64,000 bases of DNA from Saccharopolyspora endophytica (GTDB lineage: Bacteria > Actinomycetota > Actinomycetes > Mycobacteriales > Pseudonocardiaceae). Shown here one piece after another: positions 42,607 to 51,523 of this stretch. How positions within the stretch are numbered: the stretch's first letter is position 1; each line of letters begins with the position of its first letter. The stretch is from NCBI RefSeq assembly GCF_018070075.1, contig NZ_JAGPXE010000002.1:186001-250000 (forward strand), written 5' to 3'. The notes beneath the pieces were generated by a model. The model made no database searches and was not told where the DNA came from. It worked only from the letters and a program-made list of their open reading frames with translations. A program made the position numbers and the translations under genes.

Positions 42607-45021
42607 ATGAGCAGTGACGCGCAGGTGTCCGAGGCGGGGTGGACGATGACCCCGGCGGTGAGCGAGCACCTGGAGCCGCAGGAGCTCGACGGGGTGCAGC
42701 TGTGGTGGCGCGCGGCCAACTTCCTGTCGGCGGGCCAGATCTACCTGATGGACAACCCGCTGCTGCGCGAACCGCTGCGCCCCGAGCACATCAAGCCGCG
42801 GCTGCTCGGGCACTGGGGGACCACGCCCGGCCTGAACTTCATCTACGCGCACCTCAACCGGGTCATCCGGATGCGCGATCTCGCCATGATGTACGTGATC
42901 GGCCCAGGTCACGGTGGTCCTGGTCTGGTGTCGGCGGCCTGGCTGGAAGGCACCTACAGCGAGATCTACCCGGACGTCGCCCAGGACAACGACGGCCTGA
43001 AGCGGCTGGTCACCCAGTTCTCGTTCCCCGGCGGCATCCCCAGCCACGTGGCGCCCGAGACGCCCGGGTCGATCCACGAGGGCGGCGAGCTCGGCTACGC
43101 GCTCTCGCACGCGTTCGGGGCCGTGTTCGACAACCCCGACCTGATCGTCCCCTGCGTCATCGGCGACGGCGAGGCCGAGACGGGTCCGCTGGCGACCAGC
43201 TGGCACTCCAACAAGTTCCTCAACCCGGTCACCGACGGCGCGGTGCTGCCGATCCTGCACCTCAACGGCTACAAGATCGCCAGCCCGGCTGTCCTCGCGC
43301 GCATCCCGGACGACGAACTGCTCGGCATGCTGCGCGGTTTCGGCTACGAGCCCTACCTCGTCGCCGGGGACGAACCGGCACCGATGCACCACCTGTTCGC
43401 CGCGACGCTGGACCGCTGCCTCGACGAGATCGCCGCGATCCAGCGCCGGTCGCGGCGGGAGGGCGTCCAGCAGCGGCCCCGGTGGCCGATGATCGTGCTG
43501 CGCACCCCGAAGGGCTGGACCGGGCCCGACACCGTGGACGGCAAGTACGTGGCCGGCACCTGGCGCGCGCACCAGGTGCCGATCTCCGATCCGCGGGGCA
43601 ACCCGGAGCACCTGTGGCAGCTGGAGTCGTGGTTGCGCAGCTACGAGCCGGGGGAGCTGTTCGAGTCCTCGGGCGCTCCGGTGCGCAAGATCCGCGAGCA
43701 CAACCCGACCGGCGATCGCCGGATGAGCGCCAGCCCGCACGCCAACGGCGGACACCTGCTGCGGGCCCTGCGGCTGCCGGAGTTCCGGGACTACGGGATC
43801 GAGGTGGAGCAGCCGGGTGCGAGCTCCGGTGAGGCGACCCGCGTCCTGGGCCGGTTCCTGCGGGACGTGATGCGGCTGAACGAGAACGAGCGGAACTTCC
43901 GGATCTTCTCGCCGGACGAGAACAACTCCAACCGGCTGGCCGCGATCCTGGCGGCCACCGCGCGCACCTGGAGCGCCGAGACGCTGCCCGGCGACGACTC
44001 GCTGGCGCGCGACGGCAGGTTGATGGAGGTGCTCTCCGAGCACACCTGCCAGGGCTGGCTGGAGGGCTACCTGCTCACCGGCAGGCACGGGTTCTTCTCC
44101 TGCTACGAGGCCTTCGCGCACATCGTGGACTCGATGGTCAACCAGCACGCCAAGTGGCTCAAGGTCACCGGGCGGCTGGCCTGGCGGCAACCGATCGCCT
44201 CGCTGAACTACCTGCTGACCTCCCACGTGTGGCGGCAGGACCACAACGGCTTCTCCCACCAGGACCCGGGGTTCATCGACCACGTGGTGAACAAGAAGGC
44301 CGAGGTGGTGCGGGTCTACCTGCCGCCGGACGCCAACACCCTGCTCTCGGTGGTCGATCACTGCCTGCGCAGCCGCGACTACATCAACGTCGTCGTGGCG
44401 GGGAAGCAGCCCGCGCCGCAGTACCTGGACATGGAGTCGGCGGTGGTGCACTGCACCAAGGGGATCGGCATCTGGGACTGGGCCTCCAGCGACGACGACG
44501 GCGATCCCGATGTGGTGATGGGCTGCGCGGGCGACGTGCCCACGATGGAGACCCTGGCCGCGGTGGACCTGCTGCTGCGCGAGTTCCCGGACCTGCGGAT
44601 CCGGGTGGTCAACGTGGTGGACCTGATGCGGTTGCAGGGCGAGCGGGAACATCCGCACGGGCTGTCCGACGCCGAGTTCGACAGCCTGTTCACCCGGGAC
44701 CGCCCGGTGATCTTCAACTTCCACGGCTACCCGTGGCTGATCCACCGGCTGACCTACCGCCGGAGCAACCACGAGAACCTCCACGTGCGCGGGTACAAGG
44801 AGGAGGGCACCACGACCACGCCGTTCGACATGTGCGTGCTCAACCAGATCGACCGGTTCAACCTGGCCATCGACGTCATCGACCGGGTTCCCCGGCTCGG
44901 CCCGCGCGCCGCCTACGCGCGGGAGGCGTTGAAGACCAAGCTGATCGAGCACCGGCACTACGTGTCCACGCACGGGGAGGACATGCCTGAGATCCGGGAG
45001 TGGTCTTGGCCGGGCCGGTGA
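42607..45021 (+). CDS. xfp: Xylulose-5-phosphate/fructose-6-phosphate phosphoketolase
   Basis: Thiamine-diphosphate enzyme of 804 residues that cleaves xylulose 5-P or fructose 6-P with phosphate to acetyl-P plus glyceraldehyde 3-P or erythrose 4-P. Features: [37 protein letters not shown], the thiamine/Mg motif [18 protein letters not shown] (about 187-204), and [10 protein letters not shown]. Length is normal. The ackA gene follows with overlapping codons, so the acetyl-P is turned to acetate and ATP. ATG 42607 follows a G-rich stretch. Confidence 0.95.
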   Translation: MSSDAQVSEAGWTMTPAVSEHLEPQELDGVQLWWRAANFLSAGQIYLMDNPLLREPLRPEHIKPRLLGHWGTTPGLNFIYAHLNRVIRMRDLAMMYVIGPGHGGPGLVSAAWLEGTYSEIYPDVAQDNDGLKRLVTQFSFPGGIPSHVAPETPGSIHEGGELGYALSHAFGAVFDNPDLIVPCVIGDGEAETGPLATSWHSNKFLNPVTDGAVLPILHLNGYKIASPAVLARIPDDELLGMLRGFGYEPYLVAGDEPAPMHHLFAATLDRCLDEIAAIQRRSRREGVQQRPRWPMIVLRTPKGWTGPDTVDGKYVAGTWRAHQVPISDPRGNPEHLWQLESWLRSYEPGELFESSGAPVRKIREHNPTGDRRMSASPHANGGHLLRALRLPEFRDYGIEVEQPGASSGEATRVLGRFLRDVMRLNENERNFRIFSPDENNSNRLAAILAATARTWSAETLPGDDSLARDGRLMEVLSEHTCQGWLEGYLLTGRHGFFSCYEAFAHIVDSMVNQHAKWLKVTGRLAWRQPIASLNYLLTSHVWRQDHNGFSHQDPGFIDHVVNKKAEVVRVYLPPDANTLLSVVDHCLRSRDYINVVVAGKQPAPQYLDMESAVVHCTKGIGIWDWASSDDDGDPDVVMGCAGDVPTMETLAAVDLLLREFPDLRIRVVNVVDLMRLQGEREHPHGLSDAEFDSLFTRDRPVIFNFHGYPWLIHRLTYRRSNHENLHVRGYKEEGTTTTPFDMCVLNQIDRFNLAIDVIDRVPRLGPRAAYAREALKTKLIEHRHYVSTHGEDMPEIREWSWPGR

Positions 45022-46106
45022 GGGTGCTGACGGTCAACGCAGGCTCCAGCAGCCTCAAGCTCGCCCTGCTCGACGGCGACGAGCTGGTCGACGACCGGCA
45101 CGTGGAGCACTGGGGTGGCGAGCCGGAGCCGATCGAGGAGTTCCTCGACGAGCACGGCGCCGAGGTCATCGGGCACCGGGTGGTGCACGGCGGCGATCGC
45201 ATCACCGAAGCCACGATCGTCGACGACGAGGTGCAGGACTACCTGGAATCGCTCACCGACCTCGCGCCGCTGCACCAGCCGCGCGCGATCGACGGGATCC
45301 GGGTGGCGCGGCGGATCGCGCCTCGCGTGCCGTCGGTGGTGTGCGTGGACACCGCCTTCCACGCGCGACTCCCGGCCGCCGCCGCGATCTACGCGCTGCC
45401 GCGCGAGTGGAACGAGCGGTATTCCCTGCGCCGCTACGGTTTTCACGGTCTGTCGCACTCCTACGCGGTGCGGCGCGGGGCGGAGCTGACCGGCCTGGAC
45501 CCCGGGCGCGGGAAGGTGCTGAGCTGCCACCTCGGGGCCGGGGCGTCGATGGCGGCGGTGCTCAACGGCCGTTGCGTGGACACCACGATGGGCTTCACCC
45601 CGGAGGAGGGGCTGGTGATGAACACCCGGAGCGGCAGCGTCGATCCCGGGCTCATCGGCTGGCTCATCGATTCCCGCGGTCTCGCGCCGAAGGAGGTCTT
45701 CGAGACCCTGGCGCGGAGGTCCGGAATCGCGGGGCTGGCGGGCGGGAACGGCGATCTCCGCGACGTGCTGGACGCTCGGGAGAACGGCGACCACGACGCC
45801 GCAACGGCTTTCGACGTCTACCGGCACAGCCTCGTGCGCCACGCCGGGGCGATGCTGGCGGTGCTCGGCGGCTTGGACCTGCTGGTGTTCACCGGCGGGA
45901 TCGGCGAGCACCAGCCGCCGGTGCGCGCGGCCGTGGGCTCGGCGCTGGTCTTCGCGGGGGCGGCCATCGATCCGGCGCACAACATCCACGCGACCGAGGG
46001 CGAGATCAGCGCGGCCGGCGCCACCGCACGCAGCGTCGTGGTGCGGGCGCGGGAGGACCTGGAGATCGCGCGGCAATCACGCGTCGCCGTGGCGGTGCAC
46101 GGCTAA
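45018..46106 (+). CDS. ackA: Acetate kinase
   Basis: Converts acetyl phosphate and ADP to acetate and ATP (reversible). The 362 residues are slightly shorter than the roughly 400 common in other bacteria. Motifs: [13 protein letters not shown] at the N-terminus, [30 protein letters not shown] and TGGIGEH. GTG 45018 overlaps the phosphoketolase stop; TTG 45006, which has GGGAG 5 nt upstream, would add four residues and is a real alternative. No phosphotransacetylase gene is adjacent, which fits acetyl-P coming from phosphoketolase. Confidence 0.95.
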   Translation: MRVLTVNAGSSSLKLALLDGDELVDDRHVEHWGGEPEPIEEFLDEHGAEVIGHRVVHGGDRITEATIVDDEVQDYLESLTDLAPLHQPRAIDGIRVARRIAPRVPSVVCVDTAFHARLPAAAAIYALPREWNERYSLRRYGFHGLSHSYAVRRGAELTGLDPGRGKVLSCHLGAGASMAAVLNGRCVDTTMGFTPEEGLVMNTRSGSVDPGLIGWLIDSRGLAPKEVFETLARRSGIAGLAGGNGDLRDVLDARENGDHDAATAFDVYRHSLVRHAGAMLAVLGGLDLLVFTGGIGEHQPPVRAAVGSALVFAGAAIDPAHNIHATEGEISAAGATARSVVVRAREDLEIARQSRVAVAVHG

Positions 46107-46246
46107 ATTTCGATCTTCACCCGTCCGTGTCTAAATTCATCCGAATGAAACTCCTCCGGATCTCGAGCGGCTGTCCGGGGTGCCGCTGTTTGCGCTGGAA
46201 ATGCGTCTCGATTCGGCAATCTCGCGTGATTCGCGGAAACAGATCG

Positions 46247-46301
46247 GTGACACGTCACGGTCCGTTTTCGCGTTGACAGGGCCAAAGGGGCGACTTACCG
46301 T
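46247..46301 (+). promoter_or_regulatory. Promoter and palindrome upstream of ehuB
   Basis: Canonical -35 TTGACA (46273-46278), 17-bp spacer, -10 TACCGT (46296-46301); leader of about 45 nt. GTGAC-AC-GTCAC at 46247-46258 is a perfect-armed palindrome 14 nt upstream of the -35 and could bind a regulator. Confidence 0.65.
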
Positions 46302-46352
46302 CTGCCCAACCGCATCACTCGAATGGGCGATGTATCAGGGAGGTCTGGGCCG

Positions 46353-47237
46353 ATGCGCAGGACCGAAATTTCTCGACGGCAGATGCTCCGCGCCGGTGGA
46401 GCGGCGGCACTCGCGGTGCCCGTCACCGGTTTCCTCGGCGGGTGCACCTTCACCCAGCCCGGTTCCGGGCAACCGACCGGATCCACCTTGGACCGGCTCA
46501 AGCAGCAGGGATACGCGCGAATCGCGATCGCCAACGAGCCGCCCTACACCCAGATCAACCCCGACGGCAGCGTCACCGGAGCCGAGCCCGACGTGGTCGC
46601 CGCGGTGCTCAAGCGCATGGGCGTGCCCCGCATCGAAGGCATCGTCACCCCCTACGAATCGATGATTCCGGGGCTCAACGCGAGCCGGTGGGACATCATC
46701 GCCGCCGGATTGTTCATGAAGCAGTCGCGGTGCAGCCAGATCCGCTATTCGGAACCGGAAATCGTGTCCACCGAATCGTTCGCGGTGCCCGCGGGAAATC
46801 CGAAGAAGCTCACCGGAATCGCGGCCGTGAAAGCCGATCCCGCGCTGAAGATCGCCGTCCTGCCGGGCGGTTTCGAGGACGGCGCGCTGAAAACCGCCGG
46901 AGTCCCGGCCTCGCAGGTCGTCAACATCCCCGACGGCCGCAGCGGGATCGAAGCCGTGCAGGCGGGCCGCGCCGACGCGTTCTTCCTGCCGACCCTGTCG
47001 CTCAACGCGCTCAAGACCGAGGGCATCGAGATCACCGGTGCCATCACCGACGTGCAGCAGACCGGCTCGGGCGCCGGTTTCCGCCAGGCCGACGCCGACC
47101 TGGTCGCCGCCTACGACGAGCAGCTCAAGGCGCTCAAGGCCACGCCCGAGTTCGACCAGATCCTCGGCAAGTGGGGCTTCTCCGGGGACGCCGCGAGATC
47201 CGTGACCCGCGAACAGCTCTGCGCCGTACCGGGCTGA
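46353..47237 (+). CDS. ehuB: Ectoine/hydroxyectoine ABC transporter substrate-binding protein
   Basis: Solute-binding lipoprotein of 294 residues. The signal combines a twin-arginine motif (SRRQML) with a lipobox (LGGC, Cys31), so export is probably by Tat followed by lipidation. The mature part closely follows EhuB as I recall it from Sinorhizobium: QGYARIAIANEPPYTQINPD, GAEPDVVAAVLKRMGV, DIIAAGLFMKQSRCSQIRYS and FGFS-like end GKWGFSGDAARSVTREQLC. ATG 46353 has GGGAGG 9 nt upstream; ATG 46323 is less likely. First gene of ehuBCDA. Confidence 0.9.
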   Translation: MRRTEISRRQMLRAGGAAALAVPVTGFLGGCTFTQPGSGQPTGSTLDRLKQQGYARIAIANEPPYTQINPDGSVTGAEPDVVAAVLKRMGVPRIEGIVTPYESMIPGLNASRWDIIAAGLFMKQSRCSQIRYSEPEIVSTESFAVPAGNPKKLTGIAAVKADPALKIAVLPGGFEDGALKTAGVPASQVVNIPDGRSGIEAVQAGRADAFFLPTLSLNALKTEGIEITGAITDVQQTGSGAGFRQADADLVAAYDEQLKALKATPEFDQILGKWGFSGDAARSVTREQLCAVPG

Positions 47238-47244
47238 GCCGCGA

Positions 47245-47946
47245 ATGTCGCAGATCCTGCCCTACTTCCCGCTGCTCGGCGAAGGTCTGCTCATCACCAT
47301 CGCGCTCACCATCGCAGGCATGGTGCTCGCGGTGGTGGTCGCCTTCGCCGCCGGCATCGCGCGGATGTCGCACCGCCGCTGGCTGAGCTGGCCGGCGTCG
47401 GTGTTCATCGAGGTCTTCCGCGGGACGTCGATGCTGGTGCAGTTGTTCTGGTTGTTCTTCGCACTGCCGTTCTTCGGGATCCAGCTGGTCCCGTTCGCCG
47501 CGGCGATCCTCGCGCTCGGCCTCAACGAAGGCGCCTACGGCGCGGAGATCGTGCGCGGCGCGATCACCGCCCTGCCGCGCGGCCAGCGGGAAGGTGCCGT
47601 CGCGCTGAGCCTGAGCCCCTACCAGCGGATGCGGTTCGTCATCCTGCCGCAGGCGGTTCCGGCGATGATCCCGCCCTTCGGCAACGTGATGGTCGACCTG
47701 CTCAAGAACACCTCCCTGGTGTCGCTGGTGACCGTCGCCGACCTGACCTTCACCGCCCAGATGGTCCGCAACACCACCGGCGCCACGGCAGCGGTCTTCG
47801 GCACGATCCTGGTGCTCTACTTCGTCGTCGCCTACGTCCTCTCGCTCGGCTCCTCGTGGCTGGAGCGGCGCGTCGACCCGACCCGGCCGGCGCAGGCGCA
47901 GAGCTTCTGGCAGCGCGTCCTGCCGGATCGGCGGGTGACGTCGTGA
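47245..47946 (+). CDS. ehuC: Ectoine/hydroxyectoine ABC transporter permease EhuC
   Basis: His/Glu/Gln-family permease of 233 residues with about five hydrophobic segments. VFIEVFRGTSMLVQLFWLFFALP and the cytoplasmic EAA loop (EIVRGAITALPRGQREGAVALS) that contacts the ATPase are clear. It starts 7 nt after ehuB and overlaps ehuD by GTGA. The substrate assignment comes from ehuB. Confidence 0.88.
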   Translation: MSQILPYFPLLGEGLLITIALTIAGMVLAVVVAFAAGIARMSHRRWLSWPASVFIEVFRGTSMLVQLFWLFFALPFFGIQLVPFAAAILALGLNEGAYGAEIVRGAITALPRGQREGAVALSLSPYQRMRFVILPQAVPAMIPPFGNVMVDLLKNTSLVSLVTVADLTFTAQMVRNTTGATAAVFGTILVLYFVVAYVLSLGSSWLERRVDPTRPAQAQSFWQRVLPDRRVTS

Positions 47947-48599
47947 TCTGGGACTGGTCGTTCGCCGCGCAGATCGTGCCCTTCCTGCTGCAAGGGCTGT
48001 GGATCACCGTGCAGATCACGCTCGTCGGCATGGCGATCGCGCTGGTGGTCGGGCTGTTCGTGGCCGTGGTGCGCTACTCCCAGGTGCCGGTGATCAGCAA
48101 GCTGTTCACCTTCTACGTGCTGTTCGTCCGGGGCACGCCGCTGCTGGTGCAGGCGTACTTCGCGTTCTTCGTGCTGCCCGGCATCGGGGTGCAGTTCTCG
48201 CCGATGATCACCGGCATCGTCGTCATCGGCCTCAACTACAGCGCCTACACCGCCGAGGTGTACCGGGCGGGAATCCAGAGCGTCGCCGTCGGGCAGTGGG
48301 AGGCGTGCACCGCGCTGAGCCTGTCGAACTGGCAGCGCTGGCGGTTCGTGGTGCTTCCGCAGGCGATCCGCGACGTCATCCCGGCGCTGGGCAACTACCT
48401 GGTGCAGATGTTCAAGGATTCCGCGATCCTGCACGCCATCACGGTGTTCGAACTGCTCGGCCACGCGACGGCCATCGGCTCCAGCAGCTACCGCTACCTG
48501 GAACCCATGACCATCGCCGCCCTGCTGTTCCTGGCGGTCAGCCTGCCCGCCGCGAGGCTGATCAAACGATTGGAGCTGCGTCTTGCCCACCCCAGATGA
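47943..48599 (+). CDS. ehuD: Ectoine/hydroxyectoine ABC transporter permease EhuD
   Basis: Second permease, 218 residues, forming a heterodimer with EhuC. It has about five hydrophobic segments, FYVLFVRGTPLLVQAYF, and the EAA loop EVYRAGIQSVAVGQWEACTAL. GTG 47943 overlaps the ehuC stop. Its last 17 nt overlap the ehuA start. Confidence 0.88.
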   Translation: MIWDWSFAAQIVPFLLQGLWITVQITLVGMAIALVVGLFVAVVRYSQVPVISKLFTFYVLFVRGTPLLVQAYFAFFVLPGIGVQFSPMITGIVVIGLNYSAYTAEVYRAGIQSVAVGQWEACTALSLSNWQRWRFVVLPQAIRDVIPALGNYLVQMFKDSAILHAITVFELLGHATAIGSSSYRYLEPMTIAALLFLAVSLPAARLIKRLELRLAHPR

Positions 48600-49359
48600 C
48601 GCGATGATCTCCTTCTCCGGCGTGGGGAAGTCCTTCGGGGACAACCACGTGCTGCGCGAACTCGACCTGACGGTGGCGCCGGGGGAGAAGGTGTCCATCA
48701 TCGGACCGAGCGGTTCCGGCAAGACCACCATCCTGCGGCTGCTCATGACCCTGGAGAACCCCGACACCGGGTTGATCGAGGTCGACGGGGAACCGCTGTG
48801 GGACTGCCGCGAAGGCGCCCGGCTCGATGCGAAGAAGCAGGCCGAGGTACGGCGCACGATCGGCATGGTGTTCCAGCACTTCAACCTGTTCCCGCACATG
48901 ACCGTGCTGGACAACGTGACGCTCTCGCCGGTTCAGGTGCTGGGCATGGGCCGCGACGAAGCCGGGCAGCGAGCGGTCGAGCTGCTGCAGCTGGTGGGGC
49001 TGGAGAAGCACATGTCGCACAAGCCGGGGCAGCTCTCCGGCGGTCAGCAGCAGCGGGTCGCCATCGCCCGGGCCCTGGCGATGCGTCCCAAGGTGATGCT
49101 GTTCGACGAGGTCACCTCCGCGCTGGACCCGGAGCTCATCGGCGAGGTCCTCGCGGTCATCCGCGACCTCGCGCACACCACGGCCATGACGATGCTGCTG
49201 GTGACCCACGAGATGCGCTTCGCGGAGGAGATCTCCGACCGCGTCCTGATGTTCGACTCCGGCGCGGTCATCGAATCCGGACCCCCGTCCCAGATCCTCC
49301 AGAACCCCCAGCACGAACGAACCCAACGCTTCCTCAAAGCAGTCCTCGAACGCAAATAA
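48583..49359 (+). CDS. ehuA: Ectoine/hydroxyectoine ABC transporter ATP-binding protein EhuA
   Basis: ATPase of 258 residues: Walker A GPSGSGKTT, Q loop FQHFNLFPHM, signature LSGGQQQRVAIARAL, Walker B VMLFDEVTSALDPE, H loop VTHEM. I chose TTG 48583, which has GGAG 7 nt upstream and adds seven residues before ATG 48604. It ends the operon; a phased 24-bp repeat follows. Imported ectoines serve as osmoprotectants or nutrients. Confidence 0.92.
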   Translation: MPTPDDAMISFSGVGKSFGDNHVLRELDLTVAPGEKVSIIGPSGSGKTTILRLLMTLENPDTGLIEVDGEPLWDCREGARLDAKKQAEVRRTIGMVFQHFNLFPHMTVLDNVTLSPVQVLGMGRDEAGQRAVELLQLVGLEKHMSHKPGQLSGGQQQRVAIARALAMRPKVMLFDEVTSALDPELIGEVLAVIRDLAHTTAMTMLLVTHEMRFAEEISDRVLMFDSGAVIESGPPSQILQNPQHERTQRFLKAVLERK

Positions 49360-49388
49360 CCCCTCGACACCCCACTCCGAGGAAACCG

Positions 49389-49484
49389 GATTTTAGCGGA
49401 AGCCGGGTCCCCGATTTCAGTGGAAGTCGGGTTCGGGGTTTCAGTGGAAATCGGGACGTCGAGTTCCACTGAAATCCGGGAGAC
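49389..49484. repeat. Phased 24-bp repeat, three direct units and one inverted unit
   Basis: Units start at 49389, 49413, 49437 and 49461, exactly 24 bp apart. The first three share GATTTCAGTGGAAGTCGGG-like sequence; the fourth carries the same core inverted (TTCCACTGAAATCC). Units three and four fold into a hairpin, TTTCAGTGGAA / TTCCACTGAAA, with a 14-nt loop. It follows ehuA and precedes the KimA-like promoter, so it could end transcription, bind protein, or both. Confidence 0.75.
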
Positions 49485-49528
49485 CACTCGGACGCAGTAG
49501 TTCGTCGGTGGGGGCGCGGAGGCGAACC

Positions 49529-49534
49529 TAGCCT
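49529..49534 (+). promoter_or_regulatory. -10 element of the KimA-like gene (leaderless)
   Basis: TAGCCT followed by 6 nt and ATG 49541, so transcription is predicted to start at the A of the start codon. There is no room for an RNA switch. Confidence 0.5.
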
Positions 49535-49540
49535 GGGGCG

Positions 49541-51523
49541 ATGGCCTCGTTTCGGCAGGTGGCGAAGCGTCTCGTGCTCGGACCTCCGGTGCGCAGCGAC
49601 CGGATGGGCGAGACCCTGCTGCCCAAGCGGCTCGCGCTGCCGGTCTTCGCCAGCGACCCGCTGTCCTCGGTCACCTACGCCACCCAGGAGATCCTGCTGA
49701 TCCTGTCGCTGGGCGGGCTGGCGGTGCTGCACCTGGCGCCGTGGGTGGGACTGGGCGTCGTGCTGCTGCTGGCGGTCGTGGTCGCCTCCTACCGCCAGGT
49801 GGTGCACGCCTATCCCAGCGGCGGCGGGTCCTACGAGGTCGCGGCCCGCAACCTCAGCCGGAACTCGAGCCTCGTGGTGGCCGCGGCGCTCATGGTGGAC
49901 TACGTGATGACGGTGGCCGTCTCGGTCGCCGCGGGCGTGGACAACCTGGTGTCGGCGGTCCCCGCGCTCTACCCGTCGCGGGTGTGGGTGGCGGTGGGCG
50001 TCGTCGTGCTGCTGGTCGCGGTGAACCTGCGCGGCGCCCGCGAGTCGGGCCGCGCGTTCTCCGTCCCCACCTACCTGTTCGTGGCGTCGATGGGGCTGAC
50101 GGTGGTGGTCGGGCTCGTGCAGGCGGCGGTCGGTCATCCGCCGGTGGCCGAGAGCGCCGGTTGGGGCATCCGGCCCGAGCAGACCGACCTGACCGGGATC
50201 GCCCTGCTGTTCCTGCTGCTGCGCGCCTTCGCTTCGGGGTGCACCGCGCTGGCCGGGGTCGAGGCGATCTCCAACGGGGTTCCCGCCTTCCGCCGTCCCA
50301 AGGAGCGCAACGCGGGGCGGACCATGCTGATCATGGGAGGGCTGGCGATCGGGCTGTTCAGCGGTGTCACCGCGCTCGCGGTGGTCGCCGGGGTGCGGGT
50401 GGCGGAGAACCCGTGCGACCTGATCGGGTTCCCCGGGGACTGCCGCAGCAGCGGTCAGCGCACCGTGATCGCGCAGCTGGCCGCGGCGGTGTTCGGCGAC
50501 GGCGGCGTGATGTTCTACGTGGTGCAGGCCGCGGCCGCGCTGATCCTGGTGCTGGCGGCCAACACCGCGTTCAACGGCTTCCCGATGCTCGGTTCGCTGC
50601 TCGCGCAGCGCCGCTACCTGCCGCGTCAGCTGCACACCCGCGGTGACCGGCTGGCGCACTCCAACGGCGTCATCGTGCTGGGCGTCGTCTCGGCGGTGCT
50701 GATCGCCTCCTTCGGCGGGTCGGTGACGGCGCTGATCCAGCTCTACATCGTCGGCGTCTTCGCGTCGTTCACGCTGTGCCAGCTGGGCATGGTGCGGCAC
50801 TGGAACCACGAGCTGCGTCGAGGGGAGGGCGACCGGGGGCGGGTCCACCGGGCGCGGCTGATCAACGCGGTCGGCGCGGTGCTCACGGCCACCGTGCTGT
50901 GCGTCGTGCTGGCCACCAAGTTCACCCACGGCGCCTACCTCGTGGTGCTGGCGATCCCGCTGCTGTTCCTGCTGATGCGCGGAATCCACCGGCACTACCG
51001 GCAGGTCCGCCGCGAGCTGGAACCGGAGTCCGGGGAGCTGCCCTCACCGAGCCGGGTGCACGCCGTCGTCCTGGTGTCGGCGGTCCACAAACCGACGCTG
51101 CGCGCGCTGGCGTTCGCCCGCGCCACCCGGCCGGACACGCTCACCGCGCTGACCGTCGAGGTCGACGAGTCCGACACGCACCTGCTGCGCAGCGAGTGGG
51201 AACGCCTCGGCATCGACTTCCCGCTGGAGGTCGTGGAGTCGCCGTACCGGGAGATCACCCGACCGCTCGTGCACCGCATCAAGGAGCTCCGCCGTTCCGG
51301 ACCGCGTGACCTGGTGTGCGTCTACATCCCAAATTACGTCGTCGGCCACTGGTGGGAGGGGCTGCTGCACAACCAGAGCGCCCTGCGGCTGACCTGGCGG
51401 CTGCGCTTCGAACCCGGCGTGGTCGTCGTCAGCGTCCCCTGGCAGCTCGACTCCAGCCACCGCCGCGACGTCGACCGAGAGCACCACCCCCCAGGCCACG
51501 TCCGACGCGGCCTCAGCCGATGA
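49541..51523 (+). CDS. APC-superfamily permease, KimA-like potassium importer
   Basis: Membrane protein of 660 residues with about twelve hydrophobic segments and a cytoplasmic C-terminal domain of roughly 170 residues. It tracks the Bacillus KimA sequence as I recall it: FASDPLSSVTYATQEILLIL, YRQVVHAYPSGGGSYEVAARNL, FASGCTALAGVEAISNGVPAFRRP, ILVLAANTAFNGFPML and the C-terminal LLHNQSALRLTWRL. KimA is a high-affinity K+ importer inhibited by cyclic di-AMP; whether that control exists here is unknown. An amino-acid permease is the alternative. Its end overlaps the convergent hydrolase gene by 11 bp. Confidence 0.85.
   Translation: MASFRQVAKRLVLGPPVRSDRMGETLLPKRLALPVFASDPLSSVTYATQEILLILSLGGLAVLHLAPWVGLGVVLLLAVVVASYRQVVHAYPSGGGSYEVAARNLSRNSSLVVAAALMVDYVMTVAVSVAAGVDNLVSAVPALYPSRVWVAVGVVVLLVAVNLRGARESGRAFSVPTYLFVASMGLTVVVGLVQAAVGHPPVAESAGWGIRPEQTDLTGIALLFLLLRAFASGCTALAGVEAISNGVPAFRRPKERNAGRTMLIMGGLAIGLFSGVTALAVVAGVRVAENPCDLIGFPGDCRSSGQRTVIAQLAAAVFGDGGVMFYVVQAAAALILVLAANTAFNGFPMLGSLLAQRRYLPRQLHTRGDRLAHSNGVIVLGVVSAVLIASFGGSVTALIQLYIVGVFASFTLCQLGMVRHWNHELRRGEGDRGRVHRARLINAVGAVLTATVLCVVLATKFTHGAYLVVLAIPLLFLLMRGIHRHYRQVRRELEPESGELPSPSRVHAVVLVSAVHKPTLRALAFARATRPDTLTALTVEVDESDTHLLRSEWERLGIDFPLEVVESPYREITRPLVHRIKELRRSGPRDLVCVYIPNYVVGHWWEGLLHNQSALRLTWRLRFEPGVVVVSVPWQLDSSHRRDVDREHHPPGHVRRGLSR

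Noticed and set aside
42424..44973. Very long minus-strand open frame opposite the phosphoketolase gene (and similar ones opposite the sugar ABC operon, 15202-17886 and 290-1705)
   Set aside because: These are antisense shadows caused by high third-position GC; they have no ribosome sites or recognisable domains, while the opposite strand encodes clear enzymes.
46107..46352. Small gene between ackA and ehuB
   Set aside because: Frames here are short and lack ribosome sites; the segment holds the TTGACA/TACCGT promoter and a palindrome instead.
49389..49484. CRISPR array
   Set aside because: The 24-bp units are contiguous with no spacers, one unit is inverted, and no cas genes are present.
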